NCBI GenBank assembly: GCA_049279675.1 | Contig: JBAPOP010000162.1 | Span: 62,001-126,000 of the forward strand | Direction: 5' to 3' | DNA from: Palsa-147 sp049279675 | GTDB taxonomy: Bacteria; Acidobacteriota; Terriglobia; Acidiferrales; UBA7541 | Length of the DNA stretch: 64,000 nt | Part shown: positions 15,591-24,485 of the stretch, piece by piece | Layout: every line of letters begins with the position of its first letter | How positions within the stretch are numbered: position 1 is the stretch's first letter | Program-made: the position numbers and the translations under genes | Notes under the pieces: model-generated | The model's input: the letters and a program-made list of their open reading frames with translations, nothing else | Databases searched by the model: none | What the model was told of the DNA's origin: nothing

Positions 15591-17172
15591 GAGCCAACTC
15601 AGCGAGGATGTGCGAATAGGCCCGCGGGATCGCGCGAATCAAGTCCGTCGCCATCAAGGGAATTTCGCCGATTTCCCGCGCCGCCAAATCTCCGGCGAGG
15701 CCATGCAAATAGACTGCGAGGCAAACAGCGGAAGTCCGATTTTGCCGGCCATGCTGCGCCAGAATGCCCGCAAGCATGCCGGTCAGAACATCACCCGTCC
15801 CGCCCTTGGCCATCCCCGGATTGCCGGTGGAATTCACCCAGACATCGCCTTCTGGCGAGGCAATTACTGTTTCATGCCCTTTCAGAACGACCGTGGCTTT
15901 AAACTCGGTGGCAGCCGCTTTTGCGACGTCGATCCTGCATCGCTGAACATCTGCCACCGAACTTGCGATGAGCCTCGCCATTTCGCCAGGATGAGGGGTA
16001 ATCACCAGCGACTCGCATTTATGCGCGGCAAGCTCCGCCCTGTGACCCGCCAAAGCGTTAAGTCCATCCGCGTCGAGCACAGTCGGAATCGGATTTTCGC
16101 GAACCACCGCGCGTATAAATTGCTGAGTGTCAGCGCCAGTGGACAATCCGGGGCCGATAGCCGCTATCGCCTTACCACGAAGTAAGCCCGCAAATCGGTT
16201 GTTTTCGAGTGAACTCGCGCTGATTGAACCGAAGTCTGTCGCGGCGAGCGGCTCGGTCATCATCTCTGGCACCTGGCCAGATACGATGGGAAGGCACGGC
16301 TCGGGCGTCGCGACCGTTACCAATCCAGCCCCGGAGCGCAGCGCTGCCCACCCGGCCATCACCGCGGCACCTGTCTTGCCCACTGACCCCGCCACCACGA
16401 GCGCATGACCGAAATCGCCTTTATTCACGTCGGCGCGGCGATTCAAATCGATTTCCGATATTTCTCCGGGCTCGAGCCATCGAACTTTTGAATCCGAGCA
16501 TTCTTCCACCAGCGCACGAGGCGAACCGATAGGAACGACAACGAGCCTGCCAACCTTTTGCGACGCAGGATGGAGAAGTTGCCCGATCTTGGGCGCAGTG
16601 AATGTGATAGTGACGTGTGCATCCACCGCAGGCCCAGCCACCTCGCCGACATCGGCGGACAGCCCCGATGGAATATCGACGGCTACGATCCGCGCCACAT
16701 CGCGGCGTGAATTGATATCGTCAATCACGCCGCCCAGCCAACCTTCGACGGACCCGCGCAATCCTGTCCCAAAGAGCGCATCGAGCACGATGTCCGCTCG
16801 CAACAGAATCTTTTTTGCGTCCGGCCAATCGCCCGGAGCGCGCGCGAAAGCGATCTCGCCACCCGCACGCCGATAGCGGTCGAGATTGACACCCGCGTCG
16901 CCACGCACTTCTTCGGGCCCGGCGCACAGGATCGCAACGGGACGTCCACCGCGCGCCCGCAAAAGCCGCGCGATCGCGAATCCGTCACCGCCGTTATTTC
17001 CCTTCCCGCACACCACTACGATTGCCAGGTGATCCAAATTCGCAGAATTCTTTTCGAGATAATCGACGACACCCGCGGCCGCATTTTCCATGAGCTGCAA
17101 ACCTGAAATGCTGTACCGCTCGGCCGAGAGGCGGTCAACTTCTCGCATTTGCGCGGCTGTGAGGACTTTCAC
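15577..17172 (-). CDS. nnrD: Bifunctional NAD(P)H-hydrate epimerase / ADP-dependent dehydratase
   Basis: 531 residues, a fused NnrE-NnrD enzyme that repairs hydrated NADH and NADPH. The N-terminal YjeF-type epimerase (about 1-215) carries GKGNNGGDG at 56-64 and VDIPSGLSADVG. The C-terminal ribokinase-like dehydratase (about 230-525) has KGDFGHALVVAGSVGKTGAA, TPHPGEMARL and the catalytic GGTGD near 457-461 in GMAKGGTGDVLTG. Both catalytic halves look intact. It is the first gene of the pair with tsaE. Confidence 0.95.
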   Translation of the reverse strand: MKVLTAAQMREVDRLSAERYSISGLQLMENAAAGVVDYLEKNSANLDHLAIVVVCGKGNNGGDGFAIARLLRARGGRPVAILCAGPEEVRGDAGVNLDRYRRAGGEIAFARAPGDWPDAKKILLRADIVLDALFGTGLRGSVEGWLGGVIDDINSRRDVARIVAVDIPSGLSADVGEVAGPAVDAHVTITFTAPKIGQLLHPASQKVGRLVVVPIGSPRALVEECSDSKVRWLEPGEISEIDLNRRADVNKGDFGHALVVAGSVGKTGAAVMAGWAALRSGAGLVTVATPEPCLPIVSGQVPEMMTEPLAATDFGSISASSLENNRFAGLLRGKAIAAIGPGLSTGADTQQFIRAVVRENPIPTVLDADGLNALAGHRAELAAHKCESLVITPHPGEMARLIASSVADVQRCRIDVAKAAATEFKATVVLKGHETVIASPEGDVWVNSTGNPGMAKGGTGDVLTGMLAGILAQHGRQNRTSAVCLAVYLHGLAGDLAAREIGEIPLMATDLIRAIPRAYSHILAELAHARA

Positions 17173-17235
17173 GGGTTTACACCAATTGGATTGGATCGCT
17201 ATAACGCAGGCAGGAATTTTCGCGCCGCGCGCGCA

Positions 17236-17979
17236 TTACAGCATCCAACCGCCGCTCACGTTGAGAACCTGGCCGGTAATGAAATCGGCCTCGTCGCTGG
17301 CGAAGAATTTGACTGCAGCCGCCACGTCTTCCGCTGAGGGCGGCCGGCCAATCGGTGAGCGCGTGTCGCGAATTTTCCGAGCCTCGTCGAGCGTCAAATC
17401 TTTTTCATCGACATTCGAGGGATTGATGACGTTCACAGTAATGCCGTGCTTGGCTTCTTCGATCGCGAGCGACCGCGTGAATGAGACCACGGCTGCCTTC
17501 GCTGCCGCATACGCGGAAATTGTGGCCTGACCGAACGCGCGTTCTGCTCCGACGGCTCCCATATTGATAATGCGTCCCCAGTGCTGTCGGCGCATCACCG
17601 GCAGGACGGCCTTGCTCATGTAGTACGTGCTGAATAGATTGGACGCGACGACGCGCTGCCATTCTTCGTGCGTGGTCTCGACGACGGGCTTCCAATAGAA
17701 CGTGCCAACGTTGTTCACTAGAATGTCGAGGCGCCCAAACCGTTCCGCAGCCGTATCGGCGAGAAATTGCACTTTGTCGGAGTCGGTGGCGTCGGCCTCG
17801 ACGGCGAAGCATTCCGCACCGAGCGACTGAATCTGACGCAAAGTATTTTGCGCTGCGCTCTTATTCGTGCGATAAGAAATGGCAACACGAACGCCCTCTC
17901 GCGCCAAACTGAGCGCGATGCCCTTGCCGATTCCCCGGGTGCCCCCTGTAATGAGCGCACATCGTTGCCGAAGCGCCAC
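17236..17979 (-). CDS. Short-chain dehydrogenase/reductase, FabG-like
   Basis: 247 residues, standard SDR length. The nucleotide-binding motif is TGGTRGIGKG (about 11-20), LDILVNNVG follows, and the catalytic Ser/Tyr/Lys triad is present with the YxxxK motif in ISAYAAAKAAV. The protein ends in the usual TGQVLNVSGGW. Arg at the end of the second strand (SYRTNK) favours NADPH. The substrate cannot be read from the sequence; 3-oxoacyl-ACP reductase-like activity is the commonest match. It lies 63 bp upstream of nnrDE on the same strand. Confidence 0.85.
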   Translation of the reverse strand: MALRQRCALITGGTRGIGKGIALSLAREGVRVAISYRTNKSAAQNTLRQIQSLGAECFAVEADATDSDKVQFLADTAAERFGRLDILVNNVGTFYWKPVVETTHEEWQRVVASNLFSTYYMSKAVLPVMRRQHWGRIINMGAVGAERAFGQATISAYAAAKAAVVSFTRSLAIEEAKHGITVNVINPSNVDEKDLTLDEARKIRDTRSPIGRPPSAEDVAAAVKFFASDEADFITGQVLNVSGGWML

Positions 17980-18029
17980 GCTGCCTCCTCAACAATTTCC
18001 GCCAGTATAAGTGATTCCTAGCACCAGCC

Positions 18030-20057
18030 CTAGCTTGTTCGCGGACCGCCGCTCACGCATAAGCGCGCAACAACCACGGTCATATCGTCCGCCTGCTCGG
18101 GCGTTCCAGCCCATTGTTCTGCAGAATCAATCAGACTCTCAGCCATTCTTTGTGGCGCTGCGTCGCGATGCCGAAGGATTTCATCGGTGAGGCGCGGCGT
18201 CCCGAATTCTTCGCCGTAAACATTCTCCGGTTCGAACAATCCGTCACTAAACGCAACCAGAAGGCTATCCGGCGGCGCCTCGATTGTAACTGACTCGTAT
18301 TCAGCTTCGTCGAAAAGTCCCACGACCGTTCCGCCAGCGTCGAGCTTGGTTACTTTTCCATCGGCCACAAAGACCGGTGCGCAGTGACCGGCGTTCGTGT
18401 ATTCGAGTTTTCGCGTACTCGAATCAAAGACGGCATAGAAAAATGTGGCATACCGGTCGTCGGAAGTGTTGTGGAACAAATGATGATTCAAGCGGCTCAC
18501 GAGCTGGGCCGTGCTGCCATTCGCATCAAGAACCGCTTGGCTGCGAAGAGCGGCCTGAAGGCTCGCCATGAGCAAAGCTGCAGAGATTCCTTTTCCGCTG
18601 ATGTCGGCGACAGCGATGCCGATCCTGCAGGGACTCAAGCGAATAAAATCGTAGTAGTCGCCGCTGACAACTCGGGCCGCCCTGCAGATTGCGGCTAGCT
18701 CGACGCCTTGCACCTGCGGAATCGACTGCGGGAAGAGTTGCTCCTGCACTTCGCGGGCGATTGAGATTTCATTCTCGAGTCGCTGGCGCTTCCTCTGTTC
18801 TTCAATCAATTCACTGATGGAGCTAGTCATTTCGTTAAACGACTCGCCGAGAGCGCCGAGTTGGTCGCGCCGTTGCACCCGGACGCGATGCGTGAAATCT
18901 CCGCGCCGGATATATCGAGTGGATTCGTAGAGGTCGGCGACCGCGCTGGTGATGCGCCGCGTCAAGACGACACCTGTAATCAGCGCGCCGGCTTCCAGCA
19001 CGAGGAAGATCACGGCTGTAACGACGAGGATTAGCGTCAGAAGCGGACCGAAATCGCCGAGCGACGCGAATAACCGCTGATTCAATCGCGACGGACGAGC
19101 TGAGAAAGCGGCGAGCACAGGGATCGTTCCTCGATCTCCCTCCTGCGGGTCGAGAAGAATCGCTTGCCAAGTGAAACCGCCAGTCACGACGGAGTCGAAC
19201 CAATTTGCGCGCGCTCCGACCTTTCGCCGCCGGCTCGTCAATTCTCTCGCGGGGACGAAATCGCGGTTGTCGATTGACATGCGGAGGCCTTGGGATTGCG
19301 GCCCATTCGCTGGCCGGAGAATCGTCAAGTTGATCGGGCCAAGCTCGGAATTCAAATCATCGAGCATCTCGGAGGTGACCGGAACGGAAAACGAGAGTGG
19401 AAATGACATCTTCGGCAAATCAACCAGCGTCGTGCATCGCAGCCAGAGCTCGTCGTTGATTTCCACCATTCCTGCGAATCGGCGCCGATTGCCCTCTCCC
19501 CATTTTTCAAGAAGATGGTTGGTGCGTTCTGCTTCCACGCGCAAACCGGGGAGCTCTCCCGACTCTCCAGCGATGACGGCGACCACATCGGGCCGGATCA
19601 GGAGTGTGAACGGATCGCTCGTCTTCCCGCGCGATGCCTCTTGCACAACCGCCGACTTGATTGCCCGCGAGGCTCCCTGCAACGCCGCGATTCTCTCTTG
19701 AACATCGTCGCGCAAAATGTGCGCGCCGAACTGCATGTAGATCAGATACAACCCGAGCGACGCCATCGTCAGCAACAGCACGACGGGCACGACCGCGATG
19801 AATAGGTAGGCTACGATCAGCCGATTTCGAAGGCTCCAGAGCAGCTTCGTGCGGACCCAGGGCGTCAGGCGGAATAGCGCGTAGACGATCGCGAGAATGA
19901 AAAGGAATCCGAGAAAACCGGAGAACGGAATTGTGATACCGATCGAACCGGCGGCCTGGGATAGAACATACGCAATCGCAACTACGACGGCGGCGACATC
20001 AAAGGGCGACAACCGCCGCCAGAACGCTCGAATACGAAGCATCGAGAACGGGGACAT
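18030..20057 (-). CDS. Membrane sensor PP2C-type (SpoIIE/RsbU) serine phosphatase with HAMP domain
   Basis: 675 residues. Three hydrophobic helices lie in the first 110 residues, followed by an extracytoplasmic region of about 240 residues and another helix near 350-375 (LLTLILVVTAVIFLVLEAGALI). A HAMP domain comes next (about 378-430, LTRRITSAVADLYESTRYIRRGDF), then a short coiled coil (EEQRKRQRLENEISIAREVQEQLFP) and a SpoIIE phosphatase domain (about 455-670). Metal ligands are visible in GDYYDF, VADISGKGISAAL, and SDGLFEPEN. Such enzymes dephosphorylate anti-sigma-factor antagonists in partner-switching cascades, but no STAS or anti-sigma gene lies nearby. Confidence 0.88.
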   Translation of the reverse strand: MSPFSMLRIRAFWRRLSPFDVAAVVVAIAYVLSQAAGSIGITIPFSGFLGFLFILAIVYALFRLTPWVRTKLLWSLRNRLIVAYLFIAVVPVVLLLTMASLGLYLIYMQFGAHILRDDVQERIAALQGASRAIKSAVVQEASRGKTSDPFTLLIRPDVVAVIAGESGELPGLRVEAERTNHLLEKWGEGNRRRFAGMVEINDELWLRCTTLVDLPKMSFPLSFSVPVTSEMLDDLNSELGPINLTILRPANGPQSQGLRMSIDNRDFVPARELTSRRRKVGARANWFDSVVTGGFTWQAILLDPQEGDRGTIPVLAAFSARPSRLNQRLFASLGDFGPLLTLILVVTAVIFLVLEAGALITGVVLTRRITSAVADLYESTRYIRRGDFTHRVRVQRRDQLGALGESFNEMTSSISELIEEQRKRQRLENEISIAREVQEQLFPQSIPQVQGVELAAICRAARVVSGDYYDFIRLSPCRIGIAVADISGKGISAALLMASLQAALRSQAVLDANGSTAQLVSRLNHHLFHNTSDDRYATFFYAVFDSSTRKLEYTNAGHCAPVFVADGKVTKLDAGGTVVGLFDEAEYESVTIEAPPDSLLVAFSDGLFEPENVYGEEFGTPRLTDEILRHRDAAPQRMAESLIDSAEQWAGTPEQADDMTVVVARLCVSGGPRTS

Positions 20058-20149
20058 GAACAGTCATTGTGACGCAGACAGGCGCCTGCGCTCAACAGCT
20101 TCACTCAAACTGCACGCTCAACCACCCCGCTCGGGCAGGAGCACAGATT

Positions 20150-21694
20150 CTATCGATTAAGGGATTTCTGCACGCGGCTGTGGCTGCGACCGTAGAAGAA
20201 ATATACGAACATTCCAATCGCGAGCCAGATCAAGAGGCGCAGCCAAGTTGCAAGCGGCAGGGCGACCATAAGAGCACCTGAAATCAGGATGCCCATGATG
20301 GGAACGACAGGCACCCACGGACATGTAAACGGCCGCGTCATCTCCGGACGGCGCACTCGGAGAATCCAGATTCCCGCGCATACGATCACGAAGGCAAGCA
20401 GCGTTCCGATGCTCACCAACTCCCCGAGGACGGCGATCGGAATCATCGCGGCGAACACGGCCACGCAAATTCCAACCACTATGCTCGACAGATAAGGCGT
20501 ACGGAATCGAGGATGAATCTTGCTGGCCCACGGCGGGAGCAGTCCGTCGTTCGACATCGAATAAAAGACACGCGATTGCCCAAGGAGCATCACGAGCATG
20601 ACCGTGCCGAGCCCGAATATCGCTCCGAGTTTTACAAGGAAGCTTCCCCACCTCACGCCGGGCACGGCATCGATGCCGACAGCGACCGGGTCCGACACAT
20701 TCAACGCGGTATAAGAAACCACGCCGGTCAGCAGCCCCGAAACCACGATGTACAGGATCGTGCAAATCACGAGCGAGCCGAGAATGCCGATGGGCATGTC
20801 TTTCTTCGGATTGATTGCTTCTTGCGCTGCGGTCGAAACGGCGTCGAATCCGATGTACGCGAAGAAAATCACAGCCGCACCACGCGCGATTCCCGACCAA
20901 CCGAATTGTCCGAATGTTCCCGTGTTTGGCGGAATAAACGGATGCCAGTTCGCCGTAAAGTGGCTGGGATTCTTGAAGAAATAAAGTCCCGTCACGCCGA
21001 TAAAAATCAGCACGATGGAAACCTTGATCATCACGATCGCGGAATTCAGGTTTGCGGATTCCTTGATGCCGATGATGAGAACCACGGTCACCGCGATAAT
21101 CGCCAGAAACGCCACGAGATCGAAATACGCGGTCATGTGGGGCAAAGAGTCGGGACTTATGCCGCTCGATGCCAGCGTATCCTTGATTCTCGATAAGTGC
21201 TCCCAGTGGCCGTTGTACTGAACGAGCGGCTCACCATATGCGCTCGTGAACTGCGGAGGGATACGTATGCCAAAATCCTGGAGAAAGCTGAGCATGTAGC
21301 CACTCCAGCCGGAAGCGACCGTCGCCGCGCCAAACGCATACTCGAGAATCAGATCCCAACCGATGATCCATGCGACGATCTCGCCCAGTGTGGCGTAACC
21401 ATACGTGTAAGCGGAACCAGCGATCGGAATCAGCGAAGCAAATTCCGCGTAACAGAGTCCCGCGAACGCGCAGGCCGAACCCGCGAGGATGAAAGAGAGC
21501 ACGATTGCCGGGCCGGCGTACTTTGCGGCCGCAGCTCCGGTCAGGACGAAAATGCCGGCTCCGATAATTGCGCCGATTCCGAGTGACACCAAATTCACGG
21601 GACCGAGCGCGCGCTTGAGAGAATGCTCGCCTGTCTCCGACGCCTCGCTCATGATCGTGTTTATCGGTTTGGTGGCAAAGATCGAACCTGCCAT
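20150..21694 (-). CDS. APC family amino-acid permease (cationic amino acid transporter-like)
   Basis: 514 residues from the ATG at 21694, chosen because GTGGAGG precedes it by 7 bases; another ATG lies 15 bases upstream. About 12 to 14 membrane helices are visible. The first carries the APC substrate motif GIGAIIGAGIFVLTG, and the sixth region has FFAYIGFDAVSTAAQEAINPKKDMPIG, both typical of the YfnA/CAT branch. It should import amino acids by proton symport in the inner membrane. The substrate cannot be set from sequence. It is apparently monocistronic; the next genes upstream on this strand are 233 bp away. Confidence 0.9.
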   Translation of the reverse strand: MAGSIFATKPINTIMSEASETGEHSLKRALGPVNLVSLGIGAIIGAGIFVLTGAAAAKYAGPAIVLSFILAGSACAFAGLCYAEFASLIPIAGSAYTYGYATLGEIVAWIIGWDLILEYAFGAATVASGWSGYMLSFLQDFGIRIPPQFTSAYGEPLVQYNGHWEHLSRIKDTLASSGISPDSLPHMTAYFDLVAFLAIIAVTVVLIIGIKESANLNSAIVMIKVSIVLIFIGVTGLYFFKNPSHFTANWHPFIPPNTGTFGQFGWSGIARGAAVIFFAYIGFDAVSTAAQEAINPKKDMPIGILGSLVICTILYIVVSGLLTGVVSYTALNVSDPVAVGIDAVPGVRWGSFLVKLGAIFGLGTVMLVMLLGQSRVFYSMSNDGLLPPWASKIHPRFRTPYLSSIVVGICVAVFAAMIPIAVLGELVSIGTLLAFVIVCAGIWILRVRRPEMTRPFTCPWVPVVPIMGILISGALMVALPLATWLRLLIWLAIGMFVYFFYGRSHSRVQKSLNR

Positions 21695-21927
21695 CGAGTG
21701 CCTCCACAAACTCTTCTTGACGGGCGCTTCTATCCGCCAGTCACGCGCTCGTCTACCTCAAGCATTGACGCGCTTACTATTTCTCGTGCGCTGACACTCC
21801 GTAGCACGCCGACTAAACTGGGCCAAGTGTACTGCGGTTTATACCTCAACACCTGAATTTCGACAAAGACTGCCGTGATCAGGTTAAGAGCGGAAAGTAT
21901 CTACCGCGCCCGCCAGCCCGCCATTAT

Positions 21928-22557
21928 CTAGCTCTGTGAGTAGCGGACTTGCTTAGCAAGACTCAAGAATTGTTCCGCGCGGCGAGCGGGATCGGGTGCC
22001 GATATCAAATCGCGGATCACGGCGACGGAATCCGCGCCCGCTCGATAAACTCCCTCGGCGTTTTCCAACGTGATGCCGCCGATTGCGATGATTGGCTTCG
22101 GCGTCAGCTTGCGAACTCGACGCACGAAGTCCACGCCCACGACGGAATCGGGATTGCTTTTTGAAGCCGTCGGATAAATCGGGCCCACCGCGACATAGTC
22201 GGCAGAAGTCTTTATCGCCTCCTCGAATTGCGCGAGGTTGTGCGTTGAAACCCCAACCCAGCGTCCATCGCCGCAAATCGCGCGAGCATCTTCAACTGCG
22301 ATGTCCTCCTGCCCGATATGCACGCCGTCCGTGCCGCACAACGCGGCAATATCAGCGCGGTCATTGACGATGAACCTCGCACGCCCGCGGGACAGATCAA
22401 TCAGGCGAGCGCAGTCCCCGTGCACAATACGAGAGGAATCTCTCTTGTTGCGATATTGAATAATTTCGACGCCGCTCGAAGCAAGCGCTTCCGCGATGGA
22501 GAAGAGTCGGTCGCCCGCCACTTCTACATCGAGAATCGCGTAAAGACTCGGAAACAT
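21928..22557 (-). CDS. thiE: Thiamine-phosphate synthase
   Basis: 209 residues, a TIM-barrel ThiE. Visible motifs are IIQYRNK near the N-terminus, FIVNDRADIAALCGTDGVHIGQEDI, VGVSTHNLAQFEEA, and DYVAVGPIYPTASK with the pyrophosphate-binding region, then PIIAIGGITLENA and GADSVAVI. It joins hydroxymethylpyrimidine diphosphate with the thiazole phosphate. It is the last gene of the pil-pepP-accBC run, 11 bp after accC. No TPP riboswitch was seen before it. No other thiamine gene is present. Confidence 0.92.
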   Translation of the reverse strand: MFPSLYAILDVEVAGDRLFSIAEALASSGVEIIQYRNKRDSSRIVHGDCARLIDLSRGRARFIVNDRADIAALCGTDGVHIGQEDIAVEDARAICGDGRWVGVSTHNLAQFEEAIKTSADYVAVGPIYPTASKSNPDSVVGVDFVRRVRKLTPKPIIAIGGITLENAEGVYRAGADSVAVIRDLISAPDPARRAEQFLSLAKQVRYSQS

Positions 22558-22568
22558 GTGCTCCGCAA

Positions 22569-23918
22569 TTATTTCGCAGCAAACGTGGCCGTCTTATCCA
22601 AAAAATGCGTATCAAATTTTCCCGCGATGAAATCCGGATCGGAAAGAATCTTATAATGCAGAGGTATGCTCGATTTTATTCCCTCGATTACAAATCCCTC
22701 GAGGCCGCGCCGCATCCGCGCCATCGCTTCGCTGCGGTCATGCCCATGCGCGATCAGTTTCGCAATCAGGGAATCGTAATAAGGCGGGATGACGGCATCG
22801 GCGTATACGGCTGTATCGACGCGAATTCCCGGGCCGCCAGGCACTCGAAACGCAGTTATCCGTCCGGCCGAAGGCGCGAAGGTTCCCGGATCTTCCGCAT
22901 TAATTCTGCATTCCATCGCGTGACCGCGAAATTCCACTTTGCCGACGACATCGGCGAGATGGTCGCCAGCCGCAACGCGGATTTGGGACTTGACGAGGTC
23001 AATCCCGGTAACCATTTCTGTTACGGGATGCTCGACCTGAATCCGAGCGTTCATTTCGATAAAATATAATTTGCCGGTCTCATCGCGCAGAAATTCCACC
23101 GTGCCGGCGCTTGAATATTTCACGGCCTTAAGCGCAGCGACAACTCTTTCACCCATTTCGCAGCGCGTCTTCGCGTCCAGGATCGGCGAGGGCGACTCTT
23201 CAATCACTTTCTGGTGGCGGCGCTGAATCGAGCACTCACGCTCGCCGAGATGGATCAGGTCGCCATAGCGATCTCCGAGGACCTGAAATTCGATATGGCG
23301 CGGGCGCTCGATCAGCTTTTCAAAGTAAACGTCAGGTGAACCAAACGCTTGCCGCGATTCCGCGCGGGCCGTCTGAAAATGGGGGATCAATTCCGCGGCG
23401 CTGGTTACGACGCGCATGCCGCGGCCTCCGCCGCCTTCGGCCGCCTTGATCATGATCGGATAGCCGAGCGCGGCGGCGACCTTCTTGGCCTCGTCCTCTT
23501 CAGCGACGATTCCATCACTACCCGGAATCACCGGCAGCCCCGCCTCAGCCATGGCCTTCCGTGCTTTATCCTTTTCGCCCATCAGGCGAATGTTTTCGGA
23601 AGTCGGACCGATAAACGCGATATGGGATGCTTCGCAGACCTCGGCGAAGTTTGCATTCTCAGAAAGAAACCCATAGCCCGGGTGAATCGCGTCAACGTTG
23701 GTAATCTCCGCCGCGCTGATCACATGAGGAATGTTGAGGTAGCTTTCGCTGCTGCGCGGTGGCCCGATGCAGACTGCCTCATCCGCGAACCGGACATGCA
23801 GAGCGTTGCGGTCGGCCTCGGAGTAGACGGCAACCGTGCGGATGCCGAGTTCCTTGCAGGCCGAAATGATGCGAAGGGCGATTTCGCCCCGGTTGGCAAT
23901 CAGGAGTTTTTGAAACAT
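22569..23918 (-). CDS. accC: Acetyl-CoA carboxylase, biotin carboxylase subunit
   Basis: 449 residues, full length. The N-terminal fold (FQKLLIANRGEIALRII), the ATP-grasp core with KAAEGGGGRGMRV, HIEFQVLGD, ERECSIQRRHQK, and EMNARIQVEHPVTE with catalytic residues, and the C-terminal biotin-carboxylase domain (HAMECRINAEDP) are all there. It carboxylates the biotin of AccB with bicarbonate and ATP, the first half of malonyl-CoA formation. It lies 30 bp after accB; the carboxyltransferase genes accA and accD are not in the window. Confidence 0.97.
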   Translation of the reverse strand: MFQKLLIANRGEIALRIISACKELGIRTVAVYSEADRNALHVRFADEAVCIGPPRSSESYLNIPHVISAAEITNVDAIHPGYGFLSENANFAEVCEASHIAFIGPTSENIRLMGEKDKARKAMAEAGLPVIPGSDGIVAEEDEAKKVAAALGYPIMIKAAEGGGGRGMRVVTSAAELIPHFQTARAESRQAFGSPDVYFEKLIERPRHIEFQVLGDRYGDLIHLGERECSIQRRHQKVIEESPSPILDAKTRCEMGERVVAALKAVKYSSAGTVEFLRDETGKLYFIEMNARIQVEHPVTEMVTGIDLVKSQIRVAAGDHLADVVGKVEFRGHAMECRINAEDPGTFAPSAGRITAFRVPGGPGIRVDTAVYADAVIPPYYDSLIAKLIAHGHDRSEAMARMRRGLEGFVIEGIKSSIPLHYKILSDPDFIAGKFDTHFLDKTATFAAK

Positions 23919-23948
23919 CTGGCTCGGGGCGCCGGAGCGGCCGGACGC

Positions 23949-24485
23949 CTATTTCTTGCGCTGCGGATGAATACCAAACAAAGCTTCACCGTACTCGACG
24001 GGCTGGCCATTTTCGACATAGATGCGCATGACTTCGCCGTCGACATCGGATTCAATTTCGTTCATGAGCTTCATCGCTTCAATAATGCAGAGCACCTGGC
24101 CGGACTTGACGCGGTCGCCAACCCGCACGAATGCCTCTTCGCCAGGGTTCGGCGACGCGTAAAAGGTCCCAACAATCGGCGATTTGACGACGTGCAGATC
24201 GTCGCCGCGCACGGCATCTCCGGCCGATTCCTTAGCAGGCACCGATTGAGGTGCAGCGGCCACAGCTGGCGAAGCTATGACAATTTCGGGAGATATTCCC
24301 GGCCGGAAAATGGGCACGGCATTGTGAGAGGCTTTCTTCAGGCGAACCCGAAAGCCGCTCCGCTCGTACTCGAATTCCTCGAGGCCGTGTTTGCTCATGA
24401 AAGCGAGCAGACGTTCGAGATCGGGGAGGTCGACGCCCTCAGTATCCGCTGAAATATTCTTTCGCGCCTTCTTCGAATCCGCCAT
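23949..24485 (-). CDS. accB: Acetyl-CoA carboxylase biotin carboxyl carrier protein
   Basis: 178 residues. A charged N-terminal part (about 1-55, DLERLLAFMSKHGLEEFEYE) is followed by a Pro/Ala-rich linker (about 57-95) and the biotinyl domain (about 98-173) with IIEAMKLMNEI, where Lys139 is the biotinylation site. The start codon overlaps the stop of the upstream peptidase gene by one base (TGATG), so translation is coupled. The order peptidase-accB-accC is seen in many bacteria. Confidence 0.97.
   Translation of the reverse strand: MADSKKARKNISADTEGVDLPDLERLLAFMSKHGLEEFEYERSGFRVRLKKASHNAVPIFRPGISPEIVIASPAVAAAPQSVPAKESAGDAVRGDDLHVVKSPIVGTFYASPNPGEEAFVRVGDRVKSGQVLCIIEAMKLMNEIESDVDGEVMRIYVENGQPVEYGEALFGIHPQRKK

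Noticed and set aside
22558..22700. TPP riboswitch before thiE
   Set aside because: No CTGAGA / ACCTGAT-like conserved elements of a thi-box are present; thiE follows accC by 11 bp.
23349..24452. Long open frame on the plus strand opposite accC and accB (367 codons)
   Set aside because: It runs antisense across two clearly conserved genes; its codons mirror the real frame in GC-rich DNA and its product has no recognisable motif.
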